DNA of 64,000 bases from DASZTV01 sp035550655 (GCA_035550655.1 DASZOU010000004.1:124001-188000); one strand, 5' to 3'; counted from the stretch's first letter, positions 1 through 9,333 are shown. Notes: generated by a model from the letters alone, not told the origin. Numbers and translations are program-made.

Positions 1-2
1 GC

Positions 3-512
3 GACATCCCCGCTGAGATCGAGGCGCTGATCGACGTCCCGCAGTACGACGAGGTCGGCGAGTTCCCGGTCGAGCGCGGCTACATCTGGACCAGCTGCGC
101 ATCGGTCGAGAACGGCAACCCGCTGTTCTGGGACGACGCCGTCGCCGAGGAGCTGACCGGTGGCCCGGTCGCGATGCCGTCGATGATCTCCAACTGGTTC
201 CGCCCGCACTTCTGGGCGCCGGGACGCGACGTGCAGCCGATGCCGCTTCAGGTCCACTTCGACCTGAAGGAGAAGCTCGGTCTGCCCGAGGCGGTCATGA
301 GCGACAACACCGTGACCTACTACGAGCCGGTGCGGGTCGGGGACACGTTGCGCACCTGCCAGAAGCTGCGGTCGGTCAGCGCCGAGAAGCAGACGAAGCT
401 CGGCACCGGCCGGTTCTGGGTGATCGACGTGGAGTACCGCAACCAGCGCGACGAGCTGGTCGGGATCGAGTCATGGACCGGCTTCGGCTACCGGCGGGAG
501 GCGGCCGCGTGA
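3..512 (+). CDS. MaoC-like N-terminal (FAS1-like) dehydratase, 5' truncated
   Basis: The frame is open from the window edge, so the N-terminus is missing; about 169 residues remain. They read as a hot-dog MaoC N-type domain (PVERGYIWTSCASVENGNP near the start, then a GGPVAMPSM loop). It resembles the MaoC half of ChsH2, which pairs with ChsH1 in steroid side-chain hydration, but it stops after the hot-dog fold and carries no DUF35 domain. Its stop codon overlaps the GTG start of the ChsH1-like gene, so the two are probably a heteromeric enoyl-CoA hydratase. The family is clear; the substrate is inferred from the neighbours. Confidence 0.75.
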   Translation, partial: DIPAEIEALIDVPQYDEVGEFPVERGYIWTSCASVENGNPLFWDDAVAEELTGGPVAMPSMISNWFRPHFWAPGRDVQPMPLQVHFDLKEKLGLPEAVMSDNTVTYYEPVRVGDTLRTCQKLRSVSAEKQTKLGTGRFWVIDVEYRNQRDELVGIESWTGFGYRREAAA

Positions 513-1000
513 GCGTCACTGTCACGGACCACGTGCGGACGTTCGGCGACGTGTCAGTCGGCGAGGCGCTGCCACCGCTGTCGTACGACGTCACGGCGAC
601 GACGGTCGTGCTCGGCGCGCTCGCCAGCCGCGACTGGCGACCGCAGCACCATGACTACGCCTTCGCCACGCAGCGCAACGGCGTGCAGGACATCTTCCTC
701 AACTCCCCGAACCAGGCGGCCTGGCTCGAGCGCTACGTCACCGACTGGACCGGCCCACGCGGCCGGCTCGGCAAGCTCGGCTTCCGGATGCTCGACTCGA
801 TCTTCCCCGGCGACACGATGGTGTTCAACGGCACCGTCGCGTCGGCCGAGGTCGATGACACCGGCTGCGGCTGGGCCGAGATCGAGATCAAGGTCACGGT
901 CGGCGAACGGCTGTGCACCACCGCGACAGCGCGCGTCGCCCTGCCCACCACCCCGCAAGACAACCCTTGGTCTCGCAAGGGCGAGAACTGGAAGCCGTAG
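509..1000 (+). CDS. chsH1: ChsH1-like MaoC hydratase subunit
   Basis: 163 residues from a GTG start that overlaps the previous stop (GTGA). The hydratase motif region is visible as ASRDWRPQHHDYAFA followed by QDIFLN and YVTDWTGP, closely resembling mycobacterial ChsH1, where the Asp/His pair of the MaoC fold activates water. ChsH1 with ChsH2 hydrates the 3-carbon side-chain enoyl-CoA in cholesterol breakdown. A plausible Shine-Dalgarno for the next gene (GGAG) follows directly, so the three genes look co-transcribed. The alternative is a generic MaoC C-type hydratase for another bulky acyl-CoA. Confidence 0.72.
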   Translation: MSVTVTDHVRTFGDVSVGEALPPLSYDVTATTVVLGALASRDWRPQHHDYAFATQRNGVQDIFLNSPNQAAWLERYVTDWTGPRGRLGKLGFRMLDSIFPGDTMVFNGTVASAEVDDTGCGWAEIEIKVTVGERLCTTATARVALPTTPQDNPWSRKGENWKP

Positions 1001-1010
1001 GAGACGACAC

Positions 1011-2144
1011 ATGGACCTCGACTTCACGCCCGAGCAGGACCTGCTCCGCGACACGGTGCGGCGCACCTGCGAGCGTCATGCCGGCCTCGACGTCGTCCGC
1101 AAGCTGGAGAACGACGCCATCGGCCACTCTCCCGCGCTCTGGGACCAGCTCTCCGAACAGGGGCTGTGCGGACTCGTCATCGACGAGCAGTACGGCGGCA
1201 GCGGGATGTCGATGGTCGACGCGGCGGTGGTCTACGAGGAGTTCGGCCGCGCGCTCGTGTCGAGCCCGCACTTCGTCAGCGCGGTCCTTGCCGCAGGCCT
1301 GGTCACTCGCTCCGCCCACGAGCCACTCAAGGCGCAGCTGTTGCCACGGATCGCCTCGGGCGAGGCGATCGTCACTGTCGCCAGCCTGGAGCCGGATGGC
1401 AGCTTCGCGCCATCCGGGATCAGCCTGACCGCGACCCGCGACGGCGACGGCTGGCGGCTGTCCGGCGCGAAGCGCCACGTCCCGTTCGCCCAGGCGGCCG
1501 GCTCGATGATCGTGCTCGCGCGCACCGACAGCGGTCGCGACGCAGCGGGCGTGATCGCCCTGCTGGTCGACACCACCGCGCCCGGCGTGACGCTCACCCA
1601 GCAGCTGGCCGTGGCTTCTGACGCACAGTTCCGGATCGACTTCGACAATGTCGCCGTCGGTGCGGACGCCATCGTCCACGAAGCGGGAGCCGCGTGGCCG
1701 GCCTGGCACGACACGATGCTCGACGGGGCAACTCTGCTGGCCGCCCAGGCCGCGGGCGGTGCACGTGCAGCGCTGGAGCTCGCGAGGGACTACGCCAACA
1801 CGCGCGAGCAGTTCGACAAGCCACTGGCCGCGTTCCAGGCGATCTCGCACTATCTCGCCGACGCGGTGACGACTGTCGACGGTGCGCAGACACTGGCGTG
1901 GGAGGCGGCGTGGGCGCGCTCGGAGGGCCGCTCGATCGAGACGCTCGCCCCGATGGCGAAGAGCTATGCGTGCCAGACCTTCCGCAAGGTGACAGCCACC
2001 GCCGTACAGATCTTCGGCGGCAACGGCTTCACCGTCGAGTTCGACATCCAGCTCTACTTCCGCCGCGCCAAGTCCATGCAGATCAACAACTGGGACGAGC
2101 GCTACTGCAACGAGCTGGTAGCCGCCCAGCTCCTCGACGCCTAG
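1011..2144 (+). CDS. acyl-CoA dehydrogenase
   Basis: 377 residues; ATG start preceded by GTAGGAG at suitable spacing. All three acyl-CoA dehydrogenase regions are present: N-terminal helical domain (DFTPEQDLLRDTVRR), a central beta domain, and a C-terminal helical domain with YANTREQFDKPLAAFQAI and a FGGNGFTVEFDIQLYFRRAK-type segment. Enzymes of this size class with a neighbouring ChsH pair (FadE28/FadE29) act as alpha2beta2 heterotetramers on steroid side chains. A partner subunit is not visible here and may lie left of the window. FAD-dependent alpha,beta-dehydrogenation is the expected reaction; which steroid-CoA is used cannot be told. Confidence 0.85.
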   Translation: MDLDFTPEQDLLRDTVRRTCERHAGLDVVRKLENDAIGHSPALWDQLSEQGLCGLVIDEQYGGSGMSMVDAAVVYEEFGRALVSSPHFVSAVLAAGLVTRSAHEPLKAQLLPRIASGEAIVTVASLEPDGSFAPSGISLTATRDGDGWRLSGAKRHVPFAQAAGSMIVLARTDSGRDAAGVIALLVDTTAPGVTLTQQLAVASDAQFRIDFDNVAVGADAIVHEAGAAWPAWHDTMLDGATLLAAQAAGGARAALELARDYANTREQFDKPLAAFQAISHYLADAVTTVDGAQTLAWEAAWARSEGRSIETLAPMAKSYACQTFRKVTATAVQIFGGNGFTVEFDIQLYFRRAKSMQINNWDERYCNELVAAQLLDA

Positions 2145-2176
2145 CCGGGCTCTTCGAGCGCACGAACCCGCGATAC

Positions 2177-3000
2177 CGGCACCTATCGCTCGTCGCCCGC
2201 GAGCCGAATCGAGCCGAGGTTCGCGTGGCGAAACGTGCCTAGTGGTTTACGAAGCCCCTCATCGATCTCGGCAGGCGTCCACACGGCGAGCGGTCCACCC
2301 CAGTGGTCCGCGTCGCGCATGCGTTCGAGAAGTTGATCATCGTTACCGCCGAGCACGAGGTCTTCACAGACGTCGCACGTGCACCAAAAGCTAGGCAACG
2401 TGTGTCCCTTGCCGTACTTCCTGTATTCGACAAGCCCACGATCGAGTGGATGGACCCACGTCACTCGCCGGCTGCCGCAAAATGCGCAACTCTGATCGAC
2501 GCCTGAGGTCGGCAGCTCGTCCCACTCGCTGTTGCCCATCGCAGCGCCAGGATCGCAGGCGACAAGCTAGATCGGCACCTATTAAGGCGCTCGATATGTG
2601 GGCCGCCTTACAAGGCACTTCGGGAGTGTTCGGTGTGGGTGGCACAGTTGGCAGGTGGCTCGCAGCTGGCAGTCCGCCGAACCCGGGACGCGTTTCGTCG
2701 AGCTGCGGCCGATGCCCTGGCTACTCCGGGTCGGCCTTGCCTTTCCCTTCCTGCGTCAGCGGTCGACCGAGTGGGCCGTAGTGCACGGTTACCTGACCAA
2801 GAGGACGAATTCCGATCGCGCGAGCGCTCGCCCCCTCCCCCGCCAACCGCGAGGCCGCGGTGGCGGCGTTCGTGAACCGCGTACGCCGATCCCGCCCCGT
2901 GGGTCGATGGGAGCCCACGCCGAACCGCCCGAATAGCAGCGACCGGCTCGTCACGGTCCACGACCAGAAAGCCGGATCTCAGGTCGCGAACGGCACCTAT
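2177..3000. repeat. three copies of the 10-mer CGGCACCTAT
   Basis: Identical same-strand decamers lie at 2177-2186, 2573-2582 and 2991-3000, at intervals of 396 and 418 nt. The first sits at the 3' end of the zinc-ribbon gene and the others bracket the gene-poor stretch. The function is unknown. Confidence 0.4.
2183..2539 (-). CDS. hypothetical protein with CxxC pairs
   Basis: 118 residues, ATG start, convergent with the dehydrogenase. Two cysteine pairs are visible, CAFCGSRR near residue 18 and CTCDVC near residue 53, which could bind zinc. The remainder is acidic with no recognised domain. There is no obvious functional link to the flanking genes. Codon choice is less GC-biased than in its neighbours. 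Function unknown. Confidence 0.5.
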   Translation of the reverse strand: MGNSEWDELPTSGVDQSCAFCGSRRVTWVHPLDRGLVEYRKYGKGHTLPSFWCTCDVCEDLVLGGNDDQLLERMRDADHWGGPLAVWTPAEIDEGLRKPLGTFRHANLGSIRLAGDER

Positions 3001-3073
3001 CCGCCTTGCCTCGGGTGGCCAGGTCGGCACATGGCCTGCGTCGTCGAGGACGACGAGCCGCGCGCCAACGCCA
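2540..3073. other. gene-poor interval
   Basis: About 530 nt without a convincing gene. Frames are open on both strands but lack domain-like composition, Shine-Dalgarno sequences or a plausible start context. No tRNA-like cloverleaf was seen. It could be a decayed gene or a recombination scar. Confidence 0.4.
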
Positions 3074-4807
3074 CTAGCGGCGGTGGTACCGGTTGATGTG
3101 CGGCCTCGTGGCAGCGACCTTGCGGCTGATTGCGTTGTCGTGGCGGTTGATCGTGAAGACGGCGAAGCGGTAAAGCTTGCCGTTGTGTAGGCGGCGGAAG
3201 ACGGCATGGTTGGCGCGTCCGCGGTAGACGGCACGGCCACATGTGCGGCAGTTTGGCGCGGACTTGGCTCGGGACGCACGAACGACGACCTTGCGGAAGT
3301 TGGCTCGCGGGTTGCTCCATGTCAGCGACACGGCGTGTGAGGTCGGTCGAGCCTCGAGGTTGGCGGCGCTGCCTCCGGCGAGGGTGGTCTCGAAGACCTC
3401 GGTGCCGTTGTTGTCGGTGCCGTAGACCACGTGTTTCGCGGTCGAGACGAAGGTGAGGTGCTGGCCGTCGGCGGCGAGCTGCGCGTGCTCGGCGCCGGCG
3501 TCGAGTTCCTCGCCGTCGGGTCCGGTATCGATGCGGCTGACGGTGTTGGTCTGGAGGTCAGCGAGGAAGATGTCCCGCTGGTCGTTTCCGTCGTGCGGCA
3601 CGACACCGCTGACCGGGGTCTCGAAGATGGCGTAGCGACCGTCACTCGACAGCCCGTCCGGGTCAGCCCACACCGGGTAGCCGTCCGTGGTCTTCGAGAT
3701 CTCTTCGAGGGCGTCGGTCTTCGTGTCCACGATGTACACGTAGCCGCCGACGTAGGTCCGCGGTTGCGGCGGGTCGGTCCAGTTCGTGGCTTGTGAGGCG
3801 AACTCGAGCAGCGAACCGTCGTAGGACAAGGCCCGCGCGCCGAACCAGGTGCTGTTGTCGGGGTCCGCGCCTGACGCGGTGGGCACCTTGCGAGGAAGCG
3901 CGCCAGGCCGTGTCGAGAGCAGATACACGCCTGATCCGCATCCGGCGCTGTGCGGGTCGACCTGATCGCTGGAGAAGTCCGCGGTCATCGCGATGGTCGA
4001 GCCGTCGCCGGAGATCACTGGCTGGCCACCCCCGTAATTCGGGCCGGCGCAGCTCGTGTCCGGGCCGGCTGTTTCGGATGGGGGCAATACGTCGCGCAGC
4101 ATCCCGGTCCGACGGTCAAAGAGCCACACGCTGTTGTGCCAGTCATCGGCTTGGCCGCTGAAGCCCTCGAAGATGGCGGTGCTGCCATCGTCGCTGAGGG
4201 CGACCGAGTAGATGTCGGAGTACTGCGCCGTGTCCGGCACGGGCGAGGAGATCCGGACACGCTGGCCGGTGTCCACGTTCTGCAGGTACGCCTCACGGTG
4301 GTACGGGTACGGGCTGCCCGGCGCGGGCGCGGAGGACACGACCTCGATGTAGGCCACCCAGTGGCCGTCCCCGCTGAGCTGGAACGCGCTCTCGTCAGTC
4401 GGTCCGTTGTCCCCCGCGAAACGCTCGAGCCGCCGGGTCACACCGGTCACAGTGTTGCGGACGAAGAGCCCGCCGGTGGCGTATGCCGGGTTCTTCGGCG
4501 CCGCCACGGACGGGTCGAGGGAGTAGTCGGAGGAGTAGAACACCACGATCGACCCATCCGCCGACGACTGCGCGAACACGGCATACGCGTTCCTACGGTT
4601 GTCAGCAGGAACACCCTGACTGGAGACCGAAACGACCGATGTCGACTCATCTGCCGTCTCGGTCCGTGCCGTGGTGGCGACCACATTCCGCGGGGCAAGG
4701 CGCAGGGCAATGCCGGCCGCGGACGCGCACTTCGCCGACGCCGTCAGCAACCCCAGCGGCAGAACGAGCGCAGCGATGACCGCCGGCGCCCCGCGAGATC
4801 TCACCAT
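3074..4807 (-). CDS. secreted TolB-like beta-propeller protein with C-terminal FN3-like domain
   Basis: 577 residues. The N-terminus is a Sec signal peptide (Arg-rich start, hydrophobic stretch to about residue 22, then ASA sites). The middle, about residues 60-470, repeats short PD40-type blades of the form ...SxDGxxVxFxS (e.g. SGDGHWVAYIEV, SGDGSTIAMTADF, SSDGRYAIFETP). The last 95 residues look like a fibronectin type III fold (AVSLTWSNP...) and contain a CRTC pair. Such proteins are exported and usually bind ligands or carbohydrate. No enzyme motif was seen and the neighbours give no pathway. Confidence 0.72.
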   Translation of the reverse strand: MVRSRGAPAVIAALVLPLGLLTASAKCASAAGIALRLAPRNVVATTARTETADESTSVVSVSSQGVPADNRRNAYAVFAQSSADGSIVVFYSSDYSLDPSVAAPKNPAYATGGLFVRNTVTGVTRRLERFAGDNGPTDESAFQLSGDGHWVAYIEVVSSAPAPGSPYPYHREAYLQNVDTGQRVRISSPVPDTAQYSDIYSVALSDDGSTAIFEGFSGQADDWHNSVWLFDRRTGMLRDVLPPSETAGPDTSCAGPNYGGGQPVISGDGSTIAMTADFSSDQVDPHSAGCGSGVYLLSTRPGALPRKVPTASGADPDNSTWFGARALSYDGSLLEFASQATNWTDPPQPRTYVGGYVYIVDTKTDALEEISKTTDGYPVWADPDGLSSDGRYAIFETPVSGVVPHDGNDQRDIFLADLQTNTVSRIDTGPDGEELDAGAEHAQLAADGQHLTFVSTAKHVVYGTDNNGTEVFETTLAGGSAANLEARPTSHAVSLTWSNPRANFRKVVVRASRAKSAPNCRTCGRAVYRGRANHAVFRRLHNGKLYRFAVFTINRHDNAISRKVAATRPHINRYHRR

Positions 4808-4975
4808 CCAATGACAGATGTGCGACCTATCGTGTGTCGATGGTCATTTCGGATCAAAAGCCGTCGGGTCATACGGCTGGAAGCCGACAGTGCGGCGCGG
4901 GTCCGACTCGGGAGATGCATTCGCTGGCCTGATTGTCCATCGGGAACGGCACCTCCCGAGCGCTGGTGCGTGCCA

Positions 4976-5044
4976 AGCAATGTGGCGTTACCCCAGTGAT
5001 TTCCTCGAAATCTGAGGGAATTGGTCACGCAATGCCACATTGCT
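4976..5044. repeat. 69-nt inverted-repeat element, copy A
   Basis: Two 16-nt arms (4976-4991 and 5029-5044) pair at 14 of 16 positions around a 37-nt loop; the outer 12 nt (AAGCAATGTGGC from 4975) pair perfectly. Inside the loop GATTTC-CTC-GAAATC forms a second hairpin. It lies 22 nt past the stop of the serine hydrolase gene. A related element of identical length lies at 37643-37711. The remaining stretch 4808-4975 holds no gene. Confidence 0.75.
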
Positions 5045-5066
5045 TGCGCGATACAGAGCGCCGGTT

Positions 5067-6164
5067 CTAGCTTGCGCAGCGAGCAGCCAACCCGGCGATC
5101 TTCGCCGAACGCGTGAACGACGCGACGATGTCGACGTCGAGACCACTGGTGAGGTAGCTGAACGACAGGCCGGTGTCCGGGTCCGCCCACGCGATCTGAC
5201 CGCCAACCCCCAGCGCACCGAACGCTCGCGCCGACGTGTAGCGCCCGAAACCGCGGACCGCACCCTTGTCGTCGTCGCCGGCCACGACGAGCCCGAGCGT
5301 CCGGTTCGCCGGGCAGTTGAAGAGCGGGTCGACGAGGGTGTTGCGGACGTTCCCCGTCGCGTCGGCGAGGACAGCGGCGTCCCAGAGACCGTGCGGGTTG
5401 TGCAGCAGCGCCTGGTAGTACGTCGCGACGTCGGCCGCCGTGCCCACCGCACCGGCACCGGGTACGCCGCTCGCGAGCACCTCCGGCTCGTTGAAGCGGA
5501 GCAGGAAGCCTTCGCCGGTCTCCGTGACGCGGTCGCCGAAGGTCTCGGCGCCGTCCGCCACGCTCCCGACGCTTCGAATCGTCACGATGCCGTCCTGTGC
5601 GCCGACCGGTGCGCCGAACGTCAGACCCGGGATGCCGAGCGGCGCAGCGATGCGCTCGGCGAACACCTGCCGGAAGTCCGATCCGGTCAGCTCATCGATG
5701 ACCGCGACCAACGCCCAGTACGCCGACGTCGCGTGGTACTCCGTCCGCGTGCCGGGCTCCCAGTCCAGCCGCCACGAGGCAAGCCGCTTCCGTCGTTGTT
5801 CGGGATCCGCGCCCTCCTCGGGCCGCATCGGTGCGCGCGGGAATCCTGCCGTATGGGTCAGCAGGTGCTCGATCGTGACGTCCTGCTTGCCGTTCGAGGC
5901 GAACTCGGGCACCACGTCGGCGACCCGAGTCGACGCGGTCAAGCCGCCGTCCGACATCAACAGCCAGGCCAGGCCGCCCGAGAACGCCTTCGTGACGCTG
6001 AACGTCACGAACCGCGACCCGGCAGGCGCGCCGTACGTCTCGTACGCGACGAGCTCGCCCTGGTATCCGAGGGCGAGCTGTACGGCGGGAAGCACGCCGT
6101 CATCGACGTCGCGCCGGGCACGCGCCAGCAGCGCGGCGACCGCCGCATCGTCGAGGTTGCTCAC
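5067..6164 (-). CDS. serine hydrolase, class C beta-lactamase/esterase fold
   Basis: 365 residues. The catalytic SxxK motif is SVTK at residues 56-59 within FVTFSVTKAFSGG. A YxA/N-type motif (EYHATSAYW) follows mid-protein, and FGALGVGGQIAWADP occupies the place of the HxGG-type third motif. There is no signal peptide, so it should act in the cytoplasm as an esterase or lactonase rather than a beta-lactamase. It is the third gene of an operon with the fused dehydrogenase and the LLM oxidoreductase, 12 nt after the latter. A role in ester or lactone cleavage during sterol breakdown is inference. Confidence 0.8.
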   Translation of the reverse strand: MSNLDDAAVAALLARARRDVDDGVLPAVQLALGYQGELVAYETYGAPAGSRFVTFSVTKAFSGGLAWLLMSDGGLTASTRVADVVPEFASNGKQDVTIEHLLTHTAGFPRAPMRPEEGADPEQRRKRLASWRLDWEPGTRTEYHATSAYWALVAVIDELTGSDFRQVFAERIAAPLGIPGLTFGAPVGAQDGIVTIRSVGSVADGAETFGDRVTETGEGFLLRFNEPEVLASGVPGAGAVGTAADVATYYQALLHNPHGLWDAAVLADATGNVRNTLVDPLFNCPANRTLGLVVAGDDDKGAVRGFGRYTSARAFGALGVGGQIAWADPDTGLSFSYLTSGLDVDIVASFTRSAKIAGLAARCAS

Positions 6165-6176
6165 GCTTCGGCCAGG

Positions 6177-7193
6177 TCAGCCGTTGGTCATGTCGGCGAG
6201 CGCCTTGAGGTGCTCCGGGTTCTTGACCCCGCCGACGAGCATGGTGGTGACCGGGCTCTGCCGCCACATCTCCAGCCGTTCCCGGATCCGGTCGAGCGGC
6301 CCACAAAGCGCGATGCCGTCGGCCAGGTCGTCAGGAACCGCCCGCATCGCGGCCTCGCGGTCCCCTTCGAGGAAGTGCTTCTGGACGACCGCAGCTTCGT
6401 CGGCGAAGCCGAACCGGCCGATCACGTTCAGGTGGAAGTTGAGGTTCGCCGCGCCCATCCCGCCGATGTAGAAGGCCAGCGTCCACTTGACCATCTCGAT
6501 CGCGGCGTTGACGTCGTCGTTGACGACGACGGTGACGGGGCAGTTCACCTGGAAGCCCTCGGGTGCTCCCGCGAGCGACTCGGCGTAGAGATCCGCGCCC
6601 CGCTCGACGTGGTAGAAGATCGGCAGCCAGCCGTCGGCGATCTCGGTCGCGAGCTGGACGTTCTTCGGGCCTTCCGCGCCCAGCAGGATCGGAATGCTGT
6701 CGCGCACCGGGTGGATCGTCAGCTTGATCGACTTGCCGAGCTTCGTACCGCCCGGATAGGGCAACGGATAGTGCGGGCTGTCGCTGCTCAGGATCTCGCG
6801 CTTCCACGCGCGGCGCACGATGTCGACGTAGTCGCGGGTGCGCTCCAGCGGCTTCGGGAACGGCACGCCGTACCAACCCTCGACGACCTGCGGACCGGAC
6901 ACGCCCAGGCCGAGCGTGAGCCGGCCACCCGAAAGGGCGTCGAGAGTCGCGGCGCTCATGGCGGTGGCCGCCGGCGTGCGCGCGGAGATCTGCACCAAGC
7001 CCGTGCCGAGCTTGATCCGCGAGGTCCGCGCGGCGTACCAGGCGAGCGGCGTGAAGGCGTCGGAGCCGTACGCCTCCGCCGTCCAGACCGAGTCGAAGCC
7101 ACAGTCCTCGGCGGCGAGCACCGTCTCGGTCGCGTCGTCGGGCTTCGCGCCCCAGTAGCCGAGCATCAGGCCGAGCTTGAGGTCAGCAGTCAT
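6177..7193 (-). CDS. LLM-class F420-dependent oxidoreductase
   Basis: 338 residues; ATG start with AAGGAG upstream. The luciferase-like TIM barrel is shown by the N-terminal LKLGLMLGYWG strand, DSVWTAEAYGSDAFTPL, RIKLGTGLVQ, and LTLGLGVSGPQVVEGWYG, the pattern typical of actinobacterial F420 enzymes. Members use reduced F420 or FMN to act on carbonyl or enoyl substrates. It lies between the FadE34-like gene (27 nt) and the serine hydrolase. LLM enzymes commonly accompany steroid clusters, but the substrate is unknown. Confidence 0.82.
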   Translation of the reverse strand: MTADLKLGLMLGYWGAKPDDATETVLAAEDCGFDSVWTAEAYGSDAFTPLAWYAARTSRIKLGTGLVQISARTPAATAMSAATLDALSGGRLTLGLGVSGPQVVEGWYGVPFPKPLERTRDYVDIVRRAWKREILSSDSPHYPLPYPGGTKLGKSIKLTIHPVRDSIPILLGAEGPKNVQLATEIADGWLPIFYHVERGADLYAESLAGAPEGFQVNCPVTVVVNDDVNAAIEMVKWTLAFYIGGMGAANLNFHLNVIGRFGFADEAAVVQKHFLEGDREAAMRAVPDDLADGIALCGPLDRIRERLEMWRQSPVTTMLVGGVKNPEHLKALADMTNG

Positions 7194-7220
7194 TGCGACG
7201 TCGCTCCTTAACGGGCGGTT

Positions 7221-9323
7221 CTACCTGGGAAGACCGAGGATTCGCTCGCCGATGACGTTGTGCAGCACCTCGCTGGTGCCGCCCGCGATCGTCAGCGACC
7301 GGGTGGACAGCATCCGACGCAAGATGCCTTGGGTCGCCTCATCCGCGACCGAGGCGCCTCTGGCGCCGAGGAGCTCCAGCGCCAGCTCGGAGGAGTCCTG
7401 ACGCAGATGCATGCCGACGAGCTTGCGCACGCTCGACGCGGCGCCGGGATCGGTTCCCGACACTCGTGCGAGGGTGGCCCGCACGCCGAGCATCACGTCT
7501 GCCTGCGCCCGGCAGACGAGCTCGCCGATCCGCTCGAGCGCGACCGGGTCTTCGTTGTGCCCGCTCAGCTCGAGAGCGGCGAGCAGCTCTTCGATGCCGG
7601 ACGGGAAGGCCGATCCGCTGCTCATGGCGACGCGCTCGTTGGCCAGCGTCGTCCGCGCGAGCTTCCAGCCGCCGTCGACGTCGCCCACGACGCAGTCGTC
7701 GGGCACGAACACGTCGGTCAGGAAGATCTCGTTGAACAGCGCGTCGCCGGTGAGCTCGCGAAGCGGCCTGACGTCCAGACCCGGGGAGTGCATGTCGACG
7801 AGGAAGTACGTGATGCCGTCGTGGCGGCGAGCGCCGGTCGACGTTCGGGCGAGGCAGATCGCCCAGTCCGCGGTGCGCGCGGCCGACGTCCACACCTTCT
7901 GTCCGGACAACGACCAGCCGCCTTCGACCCGAGTCGCTTTCGTCGTCAGCGACGCGAGGTCGGAACCGGCGCCGGGCTCACTGAACATCTGGCACCACGT
8001 GACCCGGCCGTGAAGGGTGGGCGGCACGAACCGCGCCCGCTGGGCATCGGTGCCGTGCTGCAGGATCGTCGGTAGCGCCCAGTTGCCGATGATCAGGTCG
8101 GGCCGGGCAACTCCGGCCTTCGCGAACTCCTCGTCGATCACGAGCTGCTCGACCGGACCCGCGCTGCGACCGTACGGCGCGGGCCAGTGCGGGACGAGAT
8201 ACCCGGCGTCCGCGATCGCCACCCTTCGCGCCATGTCGTCGAGGCCGTCCAGCCTGGCGATGAAGGTGCGGACCTCGGCGCGGTAGTCCTCCGCCGCCGG
8301 CCCGAGATCGAGCGAGCGGTTGCGTCGTACGCCGGCCCGCGCGAGCGAGCTCGCCGCGCCGTGCCATCGGGAGCGGCGACCCAGGATCTGACGAATCGAG
8401 AGCGCGCGCTTGAGGTACAGCTGCGCGTCGTGCTCCCAGGTGAAGCCGATGCCGCCGAGGACCTGGATCAGGCTCTTGGCGCACTCGACCGCGGCGTGCG
8501 GCGAAACGGCGCCGGCAACCGTGATCGCGAGCAACCGCGCCGGGTCGCCGGCCTGGGTCTGGTCGAGAGCGTGAGCGGCATCCCAGGCGGCAGCTCCCGA
8601 CAGCTCCAGGTCGGTCAGCATGTCGGCGCAGCGGTGCTTGACCGCCTGGAACGAGCCGATCGGCTGGCCGAACTGCTCGCGCACCTTTGCGTAGTCGACG
8701 GCGAGGTCCAGGCAGGCTCCCGCTACACCCGTCGCCTCTGCCGCGAACAGCACCGCGGCGATCGACGTCACCTCGTTGTCGATGAGCCCCGCGAGCAGCC
8801 GGCTCGGGTCGGGTTTGGCGCCTGACACGAGAGTGATCCGGCGAGTGGGGTCGATCCCCACGGTCGAGTCGATCGTCAGGTCAGCCGCGTCGACGACGTA
8901 CCAACGCTCGTCGATGGGCATGACCACGTTGCTGACGCCGGCGCCACCGATGATCTGGCCGTTGACGCAGACGGCGGCTGAGAAGCTGCCGTTCCTCAGC
9001 CCGGCCTCGACGGTCTCGCGCAGCTCGCCGGTGGCGTACTGCTTGATCAGTACGCCGGCCAGGAGCGTCGGCACGATCGGGCCGGGCGCGAGCGCACGCC
9101 CGAGCTCTTCGACCGCGACACACAAATCACTCACATCGGCGTCGAAGGGCAGCGCCAGCAGTTCCTGCGCGACGACCGCGGCCCAGGTGTCCGGCAGCGG
9201 ATCGTCGTCGCGATCGGCTGCCGCCCGCGCGGCGGCCGTCAGCCGCGCCTGCTCGGCGAAGCCACGAACCGAGGCGGCGAGGGCCGTCTGCTCGTCGGAC
9301 ACCGCGAGCGCTGCGGGACGCAC
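7221..9323 (-). CDS. fadE34: fused two-domain acyl-CoA dehydrogenase, FadE34/ChsE3-like
   Basis: 700 residues, about twice a normal acyl-CoA dehydrogenase. Residues 1-320 form one copy (VDYAKVREQFGQPIGSFQAVKHR) and residues 340-700 a second (MFSEPGAGSDLASL, then SLTIAGGTSEVLHNVIGERIL). This fused architecture and length match FadE34 (ChsE3), which dehydrogenates 5-carbon steroid side chains. The GTG start is 6 nt after a TAGTAT box (9330-9335), suggesting a leaderless mRNA. A perfect KstR-type operator overlaps that box. FadE22-type enzymes share the architecture and are the main alternative. Confidence 0.75.
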   Translation of the reverse strand: MRPAALAVSDEQTALAASVRGFAEQARLTAAARAAADRDDDPLPDTWAAVVAQELLALPFDADVSDLCVAVEELGRALAPGPIVPTLLAGVLIKQYATGELRETVEAGLRNGSFSAAVCVNGQIIGGAGVSNVVMPIDERWYVVDAADLTIDSTVGIDPTRRITLVSGAKPDPSRLLAGLIDNEVTSIAAVLFAAEATGVAGACLDLAVDYAKVREQFGQPIGSFQAVKHRCADMLTDLELSGAAAWDAAHALDQTQAGDPARLLAITVAGAVSPHAAVECAKSLIQVLGGIGFTWEHDAQLYLKRALSIRQILGRRSRWHGAASSLARAGVRRNRSLDLGPAAEDYRAEVRTFIARLDGLDDMARRVAIADAGYLVPHWPAPYGRSAGPVEQLVIDEEFAKAGVARPDLIIGNWALPTILQHGTDAQRARFVPPTLHGRVTWCQMFSEPGAGSDLASLTTKATRVEGGWSLSGQKVWTSAARTADWAICLARTSTGARRHDGITYFLVDMHSPGLDVRPLRELTGDALFNEIFLTDVFVPDDCVVGDVDGGWKLARTTLANERVAMSSGSAFPSGIEELLAALELSGHNEDPVALERIGELVCRAQADVMLGVRATLARVSGTDPGAASSVRKLVGMHLRQDSSELALELLGARGASVADEATQGILRRMLSTRSLTIAGGTSEVLHNVIGERILGLPR

Positions 9324-9333
9324 GGACGAATAC

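Noticed and set aside
2608..3279. Minus-strand open frame of about 220 codons in the gene-poor interval
   Set aside because: No start context, low-complexity Arg/Ala composition, and overlap with the beta-propeller gene.
5040..7211. Open frame of about 720 codons on the plus strand
   Set aside because: It runs antisense to the serine hydrolase and LLM genes, is Arg/Val/Asp-rich with no domain, and arises from high-GC codon bias.
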